A DNA stretch of 64,000 nt from Asticcacaulis sp. MM231 (GCF_964186625.1 NZ_OZ075108.1:1674001-1738000); one strand, 5' to 3'. Numbered from the stretch's first letter, positions 51,876 to 62,259 are shown. The notes: generated by a model not told the origin, from the sequence alone. Program-made: numbers and translations.

Positions 51876-54680
51876 ATGAACGATACGACATCTGACGAGA
51901 GTTTAGGACCTGACGACCAGGCGCCCGGTCAAGGCTCCGGCGGGCAACCGCCGGCCGGTATCAGCTTTGTCACCATCGAGGATGAACTGAAGCGTTCCTA
52001 TCTCGATTACGCTATGAGCGTGATCGTGTCGCGGGCTCTGCCCGATGCGCGCGATGGCCTCAAGCCCGTTCACCGCCGCATTCTCTATTCCATGCACCAG
52101 TTGGGCATGCAGCCGTCGAAGTCCTATTCCAAGTGCGCCCGCGTCGTCGGTGACGTGCTCGGTCGTTTCCACCCTCACGGCGACGCCTCGGTCTATATGG
52201 CCCTGGTGCGTATGGCTCAACCGTTCTCAATGGGGCTGATGCTCATCGACGGCCAAGGCAATTTCGGTTCGGTCGATGGCGATATGCCGGCCTCCATGCG
52301 CTATACCGAGTGCCGCATGGCGACCTCGGCGGCGGCGCTTCTGGCCGATATCGAACAGGACACGGTCGACTTCCAGCCCAATTACGACGGCAAGGAAGAA
52401 GAACCGACCGTACTGCCGGCACGTATCCCGAACCTTCTGGTCAATGGTGCGGGCGGCATCGCCGTCGGCATGGCCACCAATATTCCGCCGCACAATCTCG
52501 GCGAAATCGTCGATGCCTGCGTCGCCATGCTCGACAATCCGGCGATCACGCTGGAAGAACTGCTCGATATCGTGCCGGGCCCGGATTACCCGACCGGTGG
52601 CGAAATTCTAGGCCGCACCGCGGCGCGCAACGCTCTGATGACCGGTCGTGGTTCGGTCGTGACGCGCGGCAAGGCGACGATCGAGACCCTGCGCAAGGAT
52701 CGCGAAGGCATCGTCATCACCGAGTTGCCTTATCAGGTGAACAAGGCAACCCTGACCGAATACATCGCGGACATGGTGCGCGAGAAGCGCATCGAGGGTA
52801 TTTCCGACATACGCGATGAAAGCGATCGTGACGGTATGCGGATGGTGATCGAACTGAAGCGTGAAGCTTCAGGCGACGTCATCCTCAACCAGCTTTATCG
52901 CTATACGGCCCTGCAAAGCAGCTTCGGCGTCAATATGCTGGCGCTCAACCATGGCCGTCCGCAGCAGATGGGGCTGCGTCAACTGCTCGACATCTTCCTT
53001 GAATTCCGCGAAGAGGTGGTGGTCCGCCGTACGCGTTTCGAACTGAACAAGGCGCGCGATCGCGGCCACGTGTTGGTTGGCTTGACCATTGCTGTCGCCA
53101 ACATCGATGAGGTCATCCATATCATCCGCTCGTCGGCCGATCCGGCGGAAGCGCGCGATCGCCTGACCCAGCGTGTCTGGCCGGCCGGCGATATGGCGCC
53201 GCTGATCGACCTGATCGCCGATCCGCGCTCGATCGTCATGGCCGATAGCTCCGTCCGTCTGACCGATGAACAGGCCCGTGCCATCCTGGCCCTGACCCTG
53301 TCACGCCTGACCGGCCTTGGCCGCGATGAAATTGGCACGGAAGCCCGCGCCCTGGCTGATGCCATCGCCGGCTATCTCGAAATCCTCGGTTCGCGTGAGC
53401 GTATCGTCGGTATTATCCGCGAAGAACTGCTTGAAGTGCGCGCACAGTTCGCTGTGCCGCGTCGCACCGCCATTCTCGATGGTGAAGGCGATATTGAGGA
53501 TGAAGACTTGATTCCGCGTGAGGAGATGGTCGTGACCGTGACGCACTCCGGCTACGTCAAGCGCACGGCGCTGGCAGCCTATCGTGAGCAGCATCGCGGC
53601 GGCAAGGGCCGCTCCGGCATGGCGATGAAGGATGAGGACGCGATCATTGGCGTCTATTCGGCCACTACTCACCAGCCGATGCTGTTCTTTTCCTCGACCG
53701 GAAAAGCTTACAAACTCAAGGTCTGGCGCCTGCCGCTTGGCAATCCGCAATCCAAGGGCAAGGCGTTCGTTAACCTGCTGCCGCTTGATAGCGGTGAGAC
53801 CATCACCAACATTCTGGCCCTGCCGGAGGATGAAGCCGCTTGGGAACGTCAGGACATCATCTTCGCCACCCGGTCGGGCGATATCCGCCGCAACAAGCTG
53901 AGCGATTTCGTCAACGTCAACCGCGCCGGCAAGATCGCCATGAAGCTGGAAGACGGCGACGCCATTGTCGGCGTGGCGGTCTGTAACGAAGATCAGGATG
54001 TGCTGCTGTCCACTGCGGGCGGTCGTTCGATCCGCTTTGCTGTCGATGAGGTTCGCGTCTTCAAGGGCCGCGATTCCACTGGGGTGCGCGGCGTGCGCCT
54101 GGCGGGTGAAGACACCGTGATTTCGATGGCCATCCTGCGCCGTGTCGATGCCACACCGGCAGAGCGCGCCGCCTATCTCAAATACGCGGCCCAGCAACGC
54201 GCGGCTCTGGCTAGTAGCGAAGAGGGCGATGATGCTGCCGTTGTCGCTGCGGAAGAGAGCGAAGACGAAGGCGAAGTCGGCGAGGCCAATCTGACGCCGG
54301 AACGTATTGCGGAACTGGCGGCCGCCGAAGAATTTATTCTGACTGTGGCTGACACCGGCTTTGGCAAGCGTACGTCTTCCTATGATTATCGTCGTACGGG
54401 TCGCGGGGGGCAAGGTATTGTAGCTATCGACCTCTCGAAGCGCGGTGGCAAGCTGGCGGCTTCCTTCCCGATCGATGCGACCGATGGTCTGTTGCTGGTG
54501 ACATCAGGCGGACAACTGATCCGTACCAACGTAACCACTGTCCGGATTGCCAGCCGGAACACCCAAGGCGTCACCATCTTCCGCACATCGGGTGGTGAGA
54601 AGGTCGTCTCGGTCGAGCGGATCGTTGACTCGGGCGATGATGAAGCCGATGAAGGCGCAGTGTCGGGCGAGCAAACCTGA
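51876..54680 (+). CDS. gyrA: DNA gyrase subunit A
   Basis: Breakage-reunion subunit of type II topoisomerase, 934 residues, longer than the 875 of E. coli. The N-terminal part has [20 protein letters not shown] and the catalytic Tyr143 in SMRYTECRM. The quinolone-determining region reads [19 protein letters not shown], so the positions equal to E. coli Ser83 and Asp87 are Ala104 and Met108. A GyrA-box-like [11 protein letters not shown] opens the C-terminal beta-pinwheel. An acidic insertion rich in Glu and Asp (about residues 785-810) lies within the pinwheel domain and accounts for most of the extra length. It is followed by coaD. Confidence 0.98.
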   Translation: MNDTTSDESLGPDDQAPGQGSGGQPPAGISFVTIEDELKRSYLDYAMSVIVSRALPDARDGLKPVHRRILYSMHQLGMQPSKSYSKCARVVGDVLGRFHPHGDASVYMALVRMAQPFSMGLMLIDGQGNFGSVDGDMPASMRYTECRMATSAAALLADIEQDTVDFQPNYDGKEEEPTVLPARIPNLLVNGAGGIAVGMATNIPPHNLGEIVDACVAMLDNPAITLEELLDIVPGPDYPTGGEILGRTAARNALMTGRGSVVTRGKATIETLRKDREGIVITELPYQVNKATLTEYIADMVREKRIEGISDIRDESDRDGMRMVIELKREASGDVILNQLYRYTALQSSFGVNMLALNHGRPQQMGLRQLLDIFLEFREEVVVRRTRFELNKARDRGHVLVGLTIAVANIDEVIHIIRSSADPAEARDRLTQRVWPAGDMAPLIDLIADPRSIVMADSSVRLTDEQARAILALTLSRLTGLGRDEIGTEARALADAIAGYLEILGSRERIVGIIREELLEVRAQFAVPRRTAILDGEGDIEDEDLIPREEMVVTVTHSGYVKRTALAAYREQHRGGKGRSGMAMKDEDAIIGVYSATTHQPMLFFSSTGKAYKLKVWRLPLGNPQSKGKAFVNLLPLDSGETITNILALPEDEAAWERQDIIFATRSGDIRRNKLSDFVNVNRAGKIAMKLEDGDAIVGVAVCNEDQDVLLSTAGGRSIRFAVDEVRVFKGRDSTGVRGVRLAGEDTVISMAILRRVDATPAERAAYLKYAAQQRAALASSEEGDDAAVVAAEESEDEGEVGEANLTPERIAELAAAEEFILTVADTGFGKRTSSYDYRRTGRGGQGIVAIDLSKRGGKLAASFPIDATDGLLLVTSGGQLIRTNVTTVRIASRNTQGVTIFRTSGGEKVVSVERIVDSGDDEADEGAVSGEQT

Positions 54681-54701
54681 TCACGCTACCGCGGAGGGGC
54701 A

Positions 54702-55205
54702 ATGACTGTCGAAAGAACAGGCCAAAGAATAGGCCTCTATCCGGGTACGTTTGACCCGATCACCAATGGTCACAGCGACATTATCGGCCGGGCGGTCAAG
54801 CTGGTCGATAAGCTGGTGATCGGTGTGGCACGCAATATCGGCAAGTCACCGATGTTCACGATTGATGAGCGCGTCGATATGGTGCGTGAACAGGTGGCAC
54901 ATCTGGGGGATTGCGTCGAGGTCAGGCCGTTTGACAGCCTGCTGATGCATTTCGCGCAGGAGCTTGGCGCCGGCGTCATTATTCGCGGCTTGCGTGCCGT
55001 GGCGGATTTCGAGTACGAATTCCAGATGACAGCGATGAACCAACAGCTTAATCGTGAGATTGAGACGGTTTTTTTGATGGCTGATCCACGACACCAGGCA
55101 GTTGCCTCGCGTTTGGTCAAAGAAATAGCCCAATTGGGCGGCAGTATCGCGCCGTTTGTGGCCCCCAGCGTGGCGGAACGTTTGCTGGGCAAGGTCACAA
55201 GGTAA
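54702..55205 (+). CDS. coaD: Phosphopantetheine adenylyltransferase
   Basis: Penultimate enzyme of coenzyme A synthesis, transferring AMP to 4'-phosphopantetheine. The 167-residue protein has the nucleotidyltransferase motif GLYPGTFDPITNGHSDIIGR (T/HxGH), GVARNIGKSPMFTIDERVDM, VIIRGLRAVADFEYEFQMTA and PRHQAVASRLVKEIAQLGG. It lies 21 bp after gyrA and 18 bp before the cyclophilin gene, so gyrA-coaD-ppi are probably cotranscribed. Confidence 0.98.
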   Translation: MTVERTGQRIGLYPGTFDPITNGHSDIIGRAVKLVDKLVIGVARNIGKSPMFTIDERVDMVREQVAHLGDCVEVRPFDSLLMHFAQELGAGVIIRGLRAVADFEYEFQMTAMNQQLNREIETVFLMADPRHQAVASRLVKEIAQLGGSIAPFVAPSVAERLLGKVTR

Positions 55206-55223
55206 CTTAAACAGGAAGACTTG

Positions 55224-56104
55224 ATGTCAGTGTTGAAAAAGAAGACGCTCTGGGCGGGGGCGATAGCGGCTTTGATGGCAGCGACATCCGCGTTAGCACT
55301 TGATCCGGGCTATCGCGCGCCGGATGCCGACCACACCCTGGTGATCGATACCACCAAGGGACAGGTCATTGTTGAACTGTATCCCGCCATGGCGCCGCTG
55401 AGCGCTGAGCGTCTGATCACCCTGACGCGGCAGAAATTCTATGACGGCCTGATCTTCCACCGCGTTATCGAAGACTTCATGGCCCAGACCGGTGATCCGC
55501 AAGGCACCGGCATGGGAGGTTCCACCCTGCCGGATGTCAAGGGGGAGTTCACCATGCGCCATGACGCCAGCTTCCCGCTGACCGTGGCCGTGCGCCCCAA
55601 GGGCTCGCTGATCGGTTTTGTCGGCGCCTTACCGGTGCAAAGCCAGGTCAATGAACTTATGCCGCTTTCCAACGACGGCAAGGTGATGGCCTGGGGCCTC
55701 TATTGTCAGGGCGTACTCGGTATGGCGCGAGACAATTCGCCGGATTGGCCAACAGCCAGTTCTTCCTGATGCGCGGTGCTAATGCGGCTCTGGAAAAGCG
55801 CTATGCCCCGGTGGGCGTCATCATCTCTGGCCTCGATGTTGTGCGTAAGCTCAAGATCGGCGAACCGCCGGTTAATCCTGATAAGATGACGCGCGTCCGT
55901 ATGCTGTCGGATATTCCGGAAGCCGAGCGCCCGCAGGTCGAGATCATGGATACGGCCTCGTCACAGTTCCAGACCGTGCTTGACGCGGTGCGTAAGGACA
56001 AGGGCGCGGATTTCTCGGCCTGTGACGTCACGATCCCGTCAAAGATTCTCAATGCCCCGGCCGTCGCCACCGCTGAGACACCTGCGCCCCCTCCGGCCAA
56101 GTAG
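55224..56104 (+). pseudogene. Periplasmic cyclophilin-type peptidyl-prolyl isomerase with one-base deletion
   Basis: Cyclophilin that would speed proline isomerization during periplasmic folding. A signal peptide (LWAGAIAALMAATSALA) precedes TKGQVIVELYPAMAPLSAER, FYDGLIFHRVIEDFMAQTGD and GVLGMARDNSPD. A missing base near 55746 (GATTGGCC where GATTCGGCC is expected) then shifts the frame to a stop. The other frame carries ANSQFFLMRGANAALEKRYA and a normal C-terminus. The region is 881 bp (3n-1); corrected, it encodes about 293 residues, with a C-terminal extension beyond the cyclophilin fold. The broken form lacks the C-terminal half of the fold. Confidence 0.85.
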
Positions 56105-56123
56105 GTTTCGAACGTTCTACGTG

Positions 56124-56157
56124 AAAAAGCGCTGGTCTGCAGGCCAGCGCTTTTTTT
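56124..56157. terminator. Bidirectional terminator between cyclophilin and ppx/gppA
   Basis: A 12-bp stem (AAAAAGCGCTGG/CCAGCGCTTTTT) with an 8-nt loop has a T run on the plus strand and the mirror A run on the left. It can end both converging transcripts. Confidence 0.88.
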
Positions 56158-57349
56158 ATGCAGGCACGGTGGCTGCCGCAGATTTTGGACCACGCCGACG
56201 ACGACGGCGGGTTTTCTTTTTTGCCATGGAAAGCAGAAGGCCTTCGCGCAGGCCACGATCGGCGACGCGCAGCCGTTGGCATGGCCACAGGCGTTGTACG
56301 GCCTCAAGTATAGCGGCGCCTGCCAGCACCAGATCGGCGCGATCCTTGCCGATGCACGGTTCCAGTTCACGACCGGCATGGCCCAGCGCGAGCAGGCGGG
56401 TAATGACGGTCTGGACTTGGTCGTGGCTCATCCACAGCCCGTCAACCTTTGAGCGGTCGTAACGTTCCAATCCCAGATGCATCCCTGCCAGTGACGTGAT
56501 CGCGCCGGAGGTGCCGATAATATAGGCTTCGCCGCAATCGAAATGGACACGCAGGGCTTCTGGCTCGGCGAAATCACGCACCTTTTGACTGACCTCATCG
56601 ACCATCGTTTCAAACCAGGCCGAGGTGTCACCGGATACCGGTTCAGGAAAACGCTCGGCCAGATTGACGACCCCAACCGGAATAGAAATCCAGTAACGCG
56701 GCTTTGGCTGTCGGGGCGCCATGCGCAGGGCGTTATTCTGAGCTAGTGCCTGTGCCTCGGCCAGGGCGACCCTGGGGCTTACATCGCCTGTCGGCTCAGG
56801 GCTCAGTTCCACCCAACTCAGTTCGGTCGAGCCGCCGCCGACATCCATCACAAGGGCGGCGCGCGCCAAAGGACTGACCTCACGGCCATCGAGCAGCGAA
56901 GCGCAACCCAGAACGGAGAGGTGCGCTTCTTCTTCGGGACTGATGATGGCGAGTTTGAGACCGGTTTCGCGTTCGACGCGCTTGATAAACTCAAGCCCAT
57001 TGGCGGCAATGCGACAGGCTTGCGTTGCCACGGCGCGAATCCGCGCCACACCGCGTTTCTCGATCTTTTCGGCGCAGATTTTCAACGCCTTCAGCGCGCG
57101 GTCCATAGCGCGTTCGTGCAATTCACCCGAATGCGCCAGGCCTTCGCCAAGACGGACAATTCGTGAAAAGGCCTCGACGATGCGAAATTGCGAATTATGC
57201 AGGGTGGCGATCATGAGTTGGCAATTGTTGGTGCCCAGATCGAGCGCAGCATACATCACCGTGGGCTCACCACGCGGCGCCTGGGGAGCGTTACGCTGAC
57301 CGCTGGCCGGCTGGCCGCGTCGGCGGTCTTTTGAGGGAGCCCGATACAT
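56156..57349 (-). CDS. Ppx/GppA-family phosphatase
   Basis: Exopolyphosphatase or guanosine pentaphosphate phosphohydrolase of the actin-like ASKHA fold. Near residue 33 it has YAALDLGTNNCQLMIA, then RLGEGLAHSGELHERAMDRA, VATQACRIAANG, the central ALVMDVGGGSTELSWVEL and IGTSGAITSLAGMHLGLERY. The 397 residues are shorter than dual-domain E. coli Ppx and lack its C-terminal HD-like part. The C-terminus is strongly basic (KKKTRRRRRRG). The N-terminal 30 residues are basic and low in conservation, so translation may begin nearer MYAALDLG. It might act in stringent response or polyphosphate turnover. Confidence 0.88.
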   Translation of the reverse strand: MYRAPSKDRRRGQPASGQRNAPQAPRGEPTVMYAALDLGTNNCQLMIATLHNSQFRIVEAFSRIVRLGEGLAHSGELHERAMDRALKALKICAEKIEKRGVARIRAVATQACRIAANGLEFIKRVERETGLKLAIISPEEEAHLSVLGCASLLDGREVSPLARAALVMDVGGGSTELSWVELSPEPTGDVSPRVALAEAQALAQNNALRMAPRQPKPRYWISIPVGVVNLAERFPEPVSGDTSAWFETMVDEVSQKVRDFAEPEALRVHFDCGEAYIIGTSGAITSLAGMHLGLERYDRSKVDGLWMSHDQVQTVITRLLALGHAGRELEPCIGKDRADLVLAGAAILEAVQRLWPCQRLRVADRGLREGLLLSMAKKKTRRRRRRGPKSAAATVPA

Positions 57350-57627
57350 GGCTCATACCCCGCTTGATCCGTGAAGTCCGTTTCAACACCATGTTGAAAG
57401 CCAAGGCCTTTTGGCTTTGACAGGTCTTCTTTCCCGCGCACCTTATGGCGTGGAAGCGTCCATGCCAACCGCTAAATTACGCGCAAGTCAGGTCTGGCAG
57501 CAAATTCCCCTTAATCGTCTTTCGTGAAAATGCTCCTTATCTGACAACCAAGTGGGGAAGGGCGGTGCGTTTTTATATCGCTTCAGTCCATGATGGCGAC
57601 ATAAGAACGGAGGTTGCGAGTCGTACC

Positions 57628-57972
57628 ATGCCAGACCATTCATCAGATCAGCGGTCAGCCAAGTTCGATATCGGACAGGTGGTCAAGCACAACCTGTTTG
57701 AATTCCGCGGCGTCGTGTTCGATGTCGATCCGGAGTTTTCCAACACCGAAGAATGGTGGCAGGCCATACCTGAAAGTGTGCGCCCACAAAAGGATCAGCC
57801 CTTTTATCACCTGCTCGCCACCAATGGTGATAGCTGTTATGTGGCCTATGCCTCCGAAGGCAATCTGTGCGCCGACAACACCGGCCAGCCCCTTAGCCAT
57901 CCGCAAACACGCCTGATTTTCGAGCGATTCGAAAATGGCCGCTATTTGCCCAAGCAGCGCATGGCCAATTAA
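57628..57972 (+). CDS. hspQ: Heat shock protein HspQ
   Basis: HspQ (YccV-like, hemimethylated-DNA-binding fold) is a small heat-shock factor that enhances Lon or ClpS-linked proteolysis in other bacteria. From the ATG at 57628 the protein has 114 residues, near the family length, with AKFDIGQVVKHNLFEFRGVV, FDVDPEFSNTEEWWQAIPES, QPFYHLLATNGDSCYVAYAS and EGNLCADNTGQPLSHPQTRL. An open frame extends 61 codons further upstream, but that sequence does not belong to the family. The ribosome site (CGGAGG) is farther from the ATG than usual. Confidence 0.9.
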   Translation: MPDHSSDQRSAKFDIGQVVKHNLFEFRGVVFDVDPEFSNTEEWWQAIPESVRPQKDQPFYHLLATNGDSCYVAYASEGNLCADNTGQPLSHPQTRLIFERFENGRYLPKQRMAN

Positions 57973-58094
57973 TCGGCCAGCGGATTTTATGAGCCCATTC
58001 AGTTCGGGTTCATGTCACGGTCATTAGTGTGGTGGATAAGGACATCAGTCCTCTGTATCTTCATGTAAATGTCACGCAAGTCGATGAAAAGACT

Positions 58095-58171
58095 TGGTGA
58101 GCGCGCTGGGACTCGAACCCAGGACCCTCTGATTAAAAGTCAGATGCTCTAGCCGGCTGAGCTACGCGCTC
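58095..58171 (-). tRNA. tRNA-Lys (anticodon TTT)
   Basis: The 77-nt minus-strand cloverleaf has acceptor stem GAGCGCG/CGCGCTC, D arm GCTCAGCCGGCTAGAGC, anticodon loop CTTTTAA (anticodon TTT), T arm CTGGGTTCGAGTCCCAG, discriminator A and encoded CCA. The roughly 235 bp that follow, up to the lipoprotein gene, contain nothing else recognisable. Confidence 0.97.
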
Positions 58172-58407
58172 ATGAAGAAAGTCATACTTGACCCGCTTTG
58201 TAAAAGAGTGGATCAACGTGGGCTCTTCATAGAGGGGACTTTTCCTTTTCGCAAGCGCGAGGCGTTGAAAAGGAAGCTTTTTTTTATGTATTGTTTTTTT
58301 ATGGCCCGAATACGCTATAACGAGGCAAGAGCGGACCGAGGCACGCATGCGCTTTTGTCTATGTAGTATCGAGGGGGCAGTACGTGACGTCAATTAAGGC
58401 CGTAGAA

Positions 58408-59125
58408 ATGAAGTTCCTACGTGGAGTTCTGGCTGATGCTGGCCGCAGGAATTTTATTGTCTGGCTGCGCCTCCAAGCCCCATTACGATCCCAAGGGGTA
58501 TCCCGATGATTCGCGCAGGAGCAATCCGGATGAGCGCGCCCGCTCTGACGACCATCATGGCGTCCGCGCCAGCAACGAAGATCAGAGCAATAGCTGGGGT
58601 GATGCCGTCATGGCGCCGCTTGAAGATCTCAACTTGCGCAAGCAGGAGATTCCAGAAATTCTGACCCAGGCTGTGACCAAGCCCTACGACCTGTCCGGGC
58701 TTGATAATTGTACCGCTATAGCTGCGGAAGTGACGAAGCTGGATAGCCTGCTGGGGGCTGATTTCGATGAGCCACCGGAGCCAGCCGACACCCGTACCAT
58801 GCGTGAAAAAGGTGGTGAAGCCGCCGGCGACATGGCACGCGGTTCCGTGCGTAACGCCACGCGCGGCATTATCCCCTTCCGTGGACTGGTGCGTCAGATG
58901 ACAGGCGCCGAACGTCATCAGAAAGACATGGATCGTGCCATACAGGCAGGCAAGGTGCGTCGCGCCTATCTCAAGGGGGTAGGCATGAACAAGAACTGCG
59001 CGCCCCCGGCTGCGCCGTCATGGTTCGTGCCTCGCGTTTACACCGATACCTATATGGATGCTGCGAAACCCAAGCCTTTGCTTGTGCCGGAAAAGCCGCG
59101 TAAGCGTTCCAGCCGGAAGCATTAA
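58408..59125 (+). CDS. Predicted lipoprotein (possible frameshift in signal peptide)
   Basis: An envelope lipoprotein of unknown function with lipobox LLSGC in [15 protein letters not shown], then an Asp/Arg/Ser-rich stretch, an alpha-helical core ([40 protein letters not shown]) and a basic C-terminus ([10 protein letters not shown]). The only in-frame start is a GTG at 58421 with no ribosome site. An ATG at 58408 with AAGG upstream would give MKFLRGVL and join the lipobox frame if one extra G at 58431-58432 were removed. That gives a typical lipoprotein signal ([20 protein letters not shown]) and 238 residues. The span is given from the ATG; without correction the gene would be 58421-59125, 234 residues. 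Confidence 0.65.
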
Positions 59126-60243
59126 ACCTCTTTGGTTTGCCAGCGACTAAGCAAATCGGCGCGCAAGATGTCGAACGTGCCGGTAATAATGGCGGCGCGT
59201 ATCCGAATCATCAGAGCCTGGAAGAAGGCGATGTTGTGCCAGGACAACAGCATCTGGCCGAGAATCTCTTCCGATTTCACCAGATGGTGCAGGTAGGCTT
59301 TGGAATAGTCGCGGCTGGCTGGGCAATCGCTTGTCGCATCGAGCGGCGTGTCGTCCCCGGCGAAGCGCGCGTTTTTCATATTGAGCGGACCGTCCCAGGT
59401 CCACACCTGACCGTGACGGCCGGATCGTGTGGGCAGGACACAATCGAACATGTCGACGCCGCGCGCCACGCCTTCTAGCAGGTCAATAGGTTTGCCAACC
59501 CCCATGAGGTAACGCGGGCGTTCCCAAGGCAGGATAGTCGCGCAGAAATCGAGCGTATCACACATGGCTTTATGGCCTTCGCCCACGGCCAGGCCGCCGA
59601 TAGCATAGCCGTCAAAGCCGATATCTAGCAAACGTTCGGTTGATTCCCGGCGCAGGTGCTCAAAGGTTGAGCCCTGCTGGATACCAAAAAGAGCTTGGCT
59701 GTCGCGGGTGCCGAAGGCGTATTTTGACCGCACGCCCCACCGCGCCGAAAGTTGCAGCGCCTGCTGCGCACGCTTTTCGTCAGCCGGATAGGAGACGCAT
59801 TCGTCGAGTTGCATCACGATATCTGAGCCGAGCAGATCGGCCTGAATTTCGATGGACCTTTCCGGCGAAAGGACGTGCTTCGAGCCGTCAATATGGCTCT
59901 GGAAAGTCACAGCGTCTTCCTTGACCTTGGAAATCTTGGACAGGCTCATCACCTGAAAACCGCCGCTGTCGGTCAGGATCGGACCATCCCAGCCCATGAA
60001 TTTATGCAGGCCGCCAAGACGCGATATCCGTTCGGCTGTCGGTCGCAGCATCAGGTGATAGGTGTTGCCGAGGATGATCTTGGCATTGGCCTGCTTCACC
60101 ATGTCGAGCGTCAGCGCCTTGACGGTGGCGGCGGTGCCGACGGGCATAAAGATCGGCGTCGGGATATCACCGCGCGGTGTCTTCAGGACACCGGTACGCG
60201 CCTGACCTTGAGAGGCTTTAATTTCGAAGGGAAAAGTGCTCAT
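59122..60243 (-). CDS. tgt: Queuine tRNA-ribosyltransferase
   Basis: Replaces G34 by preQ1 in tRNAs with GUN anticodons. The 373 residues show [53 protein letters not shown] with the catalytic Asp region, [44 protein letters not shown] and the C-terminal part around [20 protein letters not shown] sequence. The usual CxCxxC zinc site reads [12 protein letters not shown], so the zinc ligands are not conserved in the normal spacing. ATG overlaps the queA stop (ATGA), giving a coupled queA-tgt pair. Its stop overlaps that of the converging lipoprotein gene. Confidence 0.96.
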   Translation of the reverse strand: MSTFPFEIKASQGQARTGVLKTPRGDIPTPIFMPVGTAATVKALTLDMVKQANAKIILGNTYHLMLRPTAERISRLGGLHKFMGWDGPILTDSGGFQVMSLSKISKVKEDAVTFQSHIDGSKHVLSPERSIEIQADLLGSDIVMQLDECVSYPADEKRAQQALQLSARWGVRSKYAFGTRDSQALFGIQQGSTFEHLRRESTERLLDIGFDGYAIGGLAVGEGHKAMCDTLDFCATILPWERPRYLMGVGKPIDLLEGVARGVDMFDCVLPTRSGRHGQVWTWDGPLNMKNARFAGDDTPLDATSDCPASRDYSKAYLHHLVKSEEILGQMLLSWHNIAFFQALMIRIRAAIITGTFDILRADLLSRWQTKEV

Positions 60244-61301
60244 CGTGATGTGTTACTCAACAGGCTGGCGTCGCCATAGGAGAAGAAGCGATAGCCGGTT
60301 GCTATAGCATGGGCGTAGGCCTTTTTCATGGTCTCGGTGCCGGCGAGGGCGCAGACAAGCATGAAGAGGGTCGATTTTGGCAGGTGGAAATTGGTCATCA
60401 GCATATCGCACGAGCGCACTTTGATGCCCGGCGTGATGAAGATAGCGGTTTCGGCTGCGAAGGGGTGGATGACACCGGCGTCGTCACAGGCCGATTCCAG
60501 CAAACGTAATGACGTGGTGCCGACGCAGACAACTCGACCACCAGCCGCGCGTACCGCATTGATGCGGTCGGCGCTGGCCTGAGTGATCATGCCGAACTCG
60601 GCATGCATGATGTGATCTTTGGTGTCATCGACCTTGACCGGCAGGAAGGTGCCGGCTCCGACATGCAGGGTTATATGCTCAACCTCGATGCCATTGGCAG
60701 TCAGCTTTTCCAGCAGGGCAGGGGTGAAATGCAGACCGGCCGTGGGGGCCGCCACAGAGCCTTCATCCCTGGCGAAGATCGTCTGATAGTCGCTCTTGTC
60801 CTGCTCGTCCTCGTGTCGTTTCGAGCGTATGTAGGGCGGCAGGGGCATGCCTCCGACGATATGCAGTCGCTCGATCAGCTCTTGCGGGCTGTGCTGAAAA
60901 TCGAGCGTATACAGGCCATTGTCGTCCTTAGCCGAGACATGGGCACGAAGTTCAGCGGTGTCGCTTTTGAAAAGCAAGTCGTCGCCGGGCTTGACCTTGC
61001 GGCCCGGCTTCAGAAAAGCTTGCCACTGTGCGGCGCCAGTGCTTTTGACAAGTGTCGCCTCGATCACCACCTGGCTATCCGGCCTGACGCGCAGGCCATC
61101 GAGTTGCGTCGGTAAAACGCGGGTGTCGTTGACGATCAGCAGGTCGCCGGTGCGCAGACAATTAGCGATATCACCAACGCGGCTGTCGATCAGTGAGCCG
61201 TCAGCTTCAACGCGCAGAAGTCTGGCCGCCTCGCGCGGCTCCACGGGCCGCAGGGCGATGCGGTCATCGGGCAGGTCAAAGTCAAAATCGGAAATAAGCA
61301 T
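60240..61301 (-). CDS. queA: S-adenosylmethionine:tRNA ribosyltransferase-isomerase
   Basis: Adds epoxycyclopentanediol from SAM to preQ1-tRNA in queuosine synthesis. The 353-residue protein begins [20 protein letters not shown] and has [66 protein letters not shown] and the C-terminal [19 protein letters not shown]. It is the first gene of the queA-tgt operon, coupled by a 4-nt overlap. Confidence 0.98.
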   Translation of the reverse strand: MLISDFDFDLPDDRIALRPVEPREAARLLRVEADGSLIDSRVGDIANCLRTGDLLIVNDTRVLPTQLDGLRVRPDSQVVIEATLVKSTGAAQWQAFLKPGRKVKPGDDLLFKSDTAELRAHVSAKDDNGLYTLDFQHSPQELIERLHIVGGMPLPPYIRSKRHEDEQDKSDYQTIFARDEGSVAAPTAGLHFTPALLEKLTANGIEVEHITLHVGAGTFLPVKVDDTKDHIMHAEFGMITQASADRINAVRAAGGRVVCVGTTSLRLLESACDDAGVIHPFAAETAIFITPGIKVRSCDMLMTNFHLPKSTLFMLVCALAGTETMKKAYAHAIATGYRFFSYGDASLLSNTSR

Positions 61302-61338
61302 GCGGTCTCAAAGCCGCAAAATACGCCAAGGTCAAGGA

Positions 61339-61746
61339 TTATGTCGGCTGTACGACCGTAGCCGACTTTCGTGCCTTGATCCAGTCCAGACCTTCGTCGA
61401 AGGTGTTGAAGTTTTCCAGGGTACGTTGCGGAAAAAGGGCCTGAGTGATCGACAGGCGCGCCCGCACCAGAGGGTCGTCGCTGATGATGGCGGTAAAGCC
61501 GCCGGCATCGCGTCCCTGCGCAAGTTGATTCCACCGCACACTGAGGTCTTCGATCTCCTTACCCATGATCGTGCCGTCATAGCGACGCATGTCGAGGATG
61601 CTGTCATACTCCCAGACATTCGGCACATGAACGAGTTGAGACATCATGTTCCTGTTCACTGCATCGCCGTTCAGCGTGCCGATGTAGCGGATATTCATGA
61701 TCTTGAGTGTCTCGTCGAGCGATACGGTAATTCGGGAGCGGGTCAT
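61339..61746 (-). CDS. Small cytoplasmic protein of unknown function (paralogue A)
   Basis: The 135-residue protein has no signal peptide. It resembles its upstream neighbour (61855-62259) in length and layout. Shared features are a basic N-terminus and first strand (MTRSRITVSLDETL/MQKRSRYSVTVDRA), a central aromatic-to-arginine motif (YDSILDMRRYDG/FNALFDFRRYEA), a W...F/Q.GRD(A/S)G motif, and a C-terminal NFNTFDEGLDWIKA/IFDTFDEGLEWIKA. The fold may be STAS- or SpoIIAA-like, but this is a weak structural guess. ATG at 61746 is chosen to match the paralogue's N-terminus; a longer frame exists. Confidence 0.65.
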   Translation of the reverse strand: MTRSRITVSLDETLKIMNIRYIGTLNGDAVNRNMMSQLVHVPNVWEYDSILDMRRYDGTIMGKEIEDLSVRWNQLAQGRDAGGFTAIISDDPLVRARLSITQALFPQRTLENFNTFDEGLDWIKARKSATVVQPT

Positions 61747-61854
61747 GGGCGCAGTCCAGCTTAGACAGGATATCGGGCGGTAGGCCCATATCTTATCTAG
61801 CACATGCGTCTTAAGGCTTAATTGACGTAGGGTTACGCGCAGGCGTTGAACGCC

Positions 61855-62259
61855 TCATGCGACCTTGCGAATATACTCGTCGGCCTTGATCCATTCCAGT
61901 CCTTCATCGAAGGTGTCGAAAATGGCGATTTTGCGATTGGGCATGACGTCGAGCATGGCTTTCAGATTAAACGTCAGGTCGGGATTTCCGCCGACCAGAG
62001 CCATGCTGCGACCGCTGTCGCGTCCCCGCGTAAAGGCGGCCCATTTTTCCGTGAGAAAGCTGAGATAATCGCGTGAAAAATCCGCTTCGTAGCGGCGGAA
62101 GTCAAACAGGGCATTGAAAAGCCAAGGCGTTTCTACTGTAGCCAGTTGATCGATCAGATCGGGACCAGGCTCCTGCTCACAGCGCAGGGAATGCAACCGG
62201 ATAATCAGGATCATATTGGCGCGGTCAACCGTGACCGAATACCGCGAACGCTTCTGCAT
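61855..62259 (-). CDS. Small cytoplasmic protein of unknown function (paralogue B)
   Basis: The 134-residue paralogue of the next gene on the same strand, from which it is separated by about 110 bp. It carries the same C-terminal FDTFDEGLEWIKA and central FDFRRYEADFS. Position and similarity point to tandem duplication. A CtrA box lies about 55 bp upstream of the ATG, so this gene is a candidate for cell-cycle-controlled expression. No enzymatic motif is visible. Confidence 0.68.
   Translation of the reverse strand: MQKRSRYSVTVDRANMILIIRLHSLRCEQEPGPDLIDQLATVETPWLFNALFDFRRYEADFSRDYLSFLTEKWAAFTRGRDSGRSMALVGGNPDLTFNLKAMLDVMPNRKIAIFDTFDEGLEWIKADEYIRKVA

Noticed and set aside
53301..54413. 370-codon frame antisense to gyrA
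   Set aside because: Shadow frame without domain or promoter evidence.
57445..57627. N-terminal extension of HspQ
   Set aside because: The 61 upstream in-frame residues do not resemble the family, and the remaining 114 residues give the normal HspQ length.
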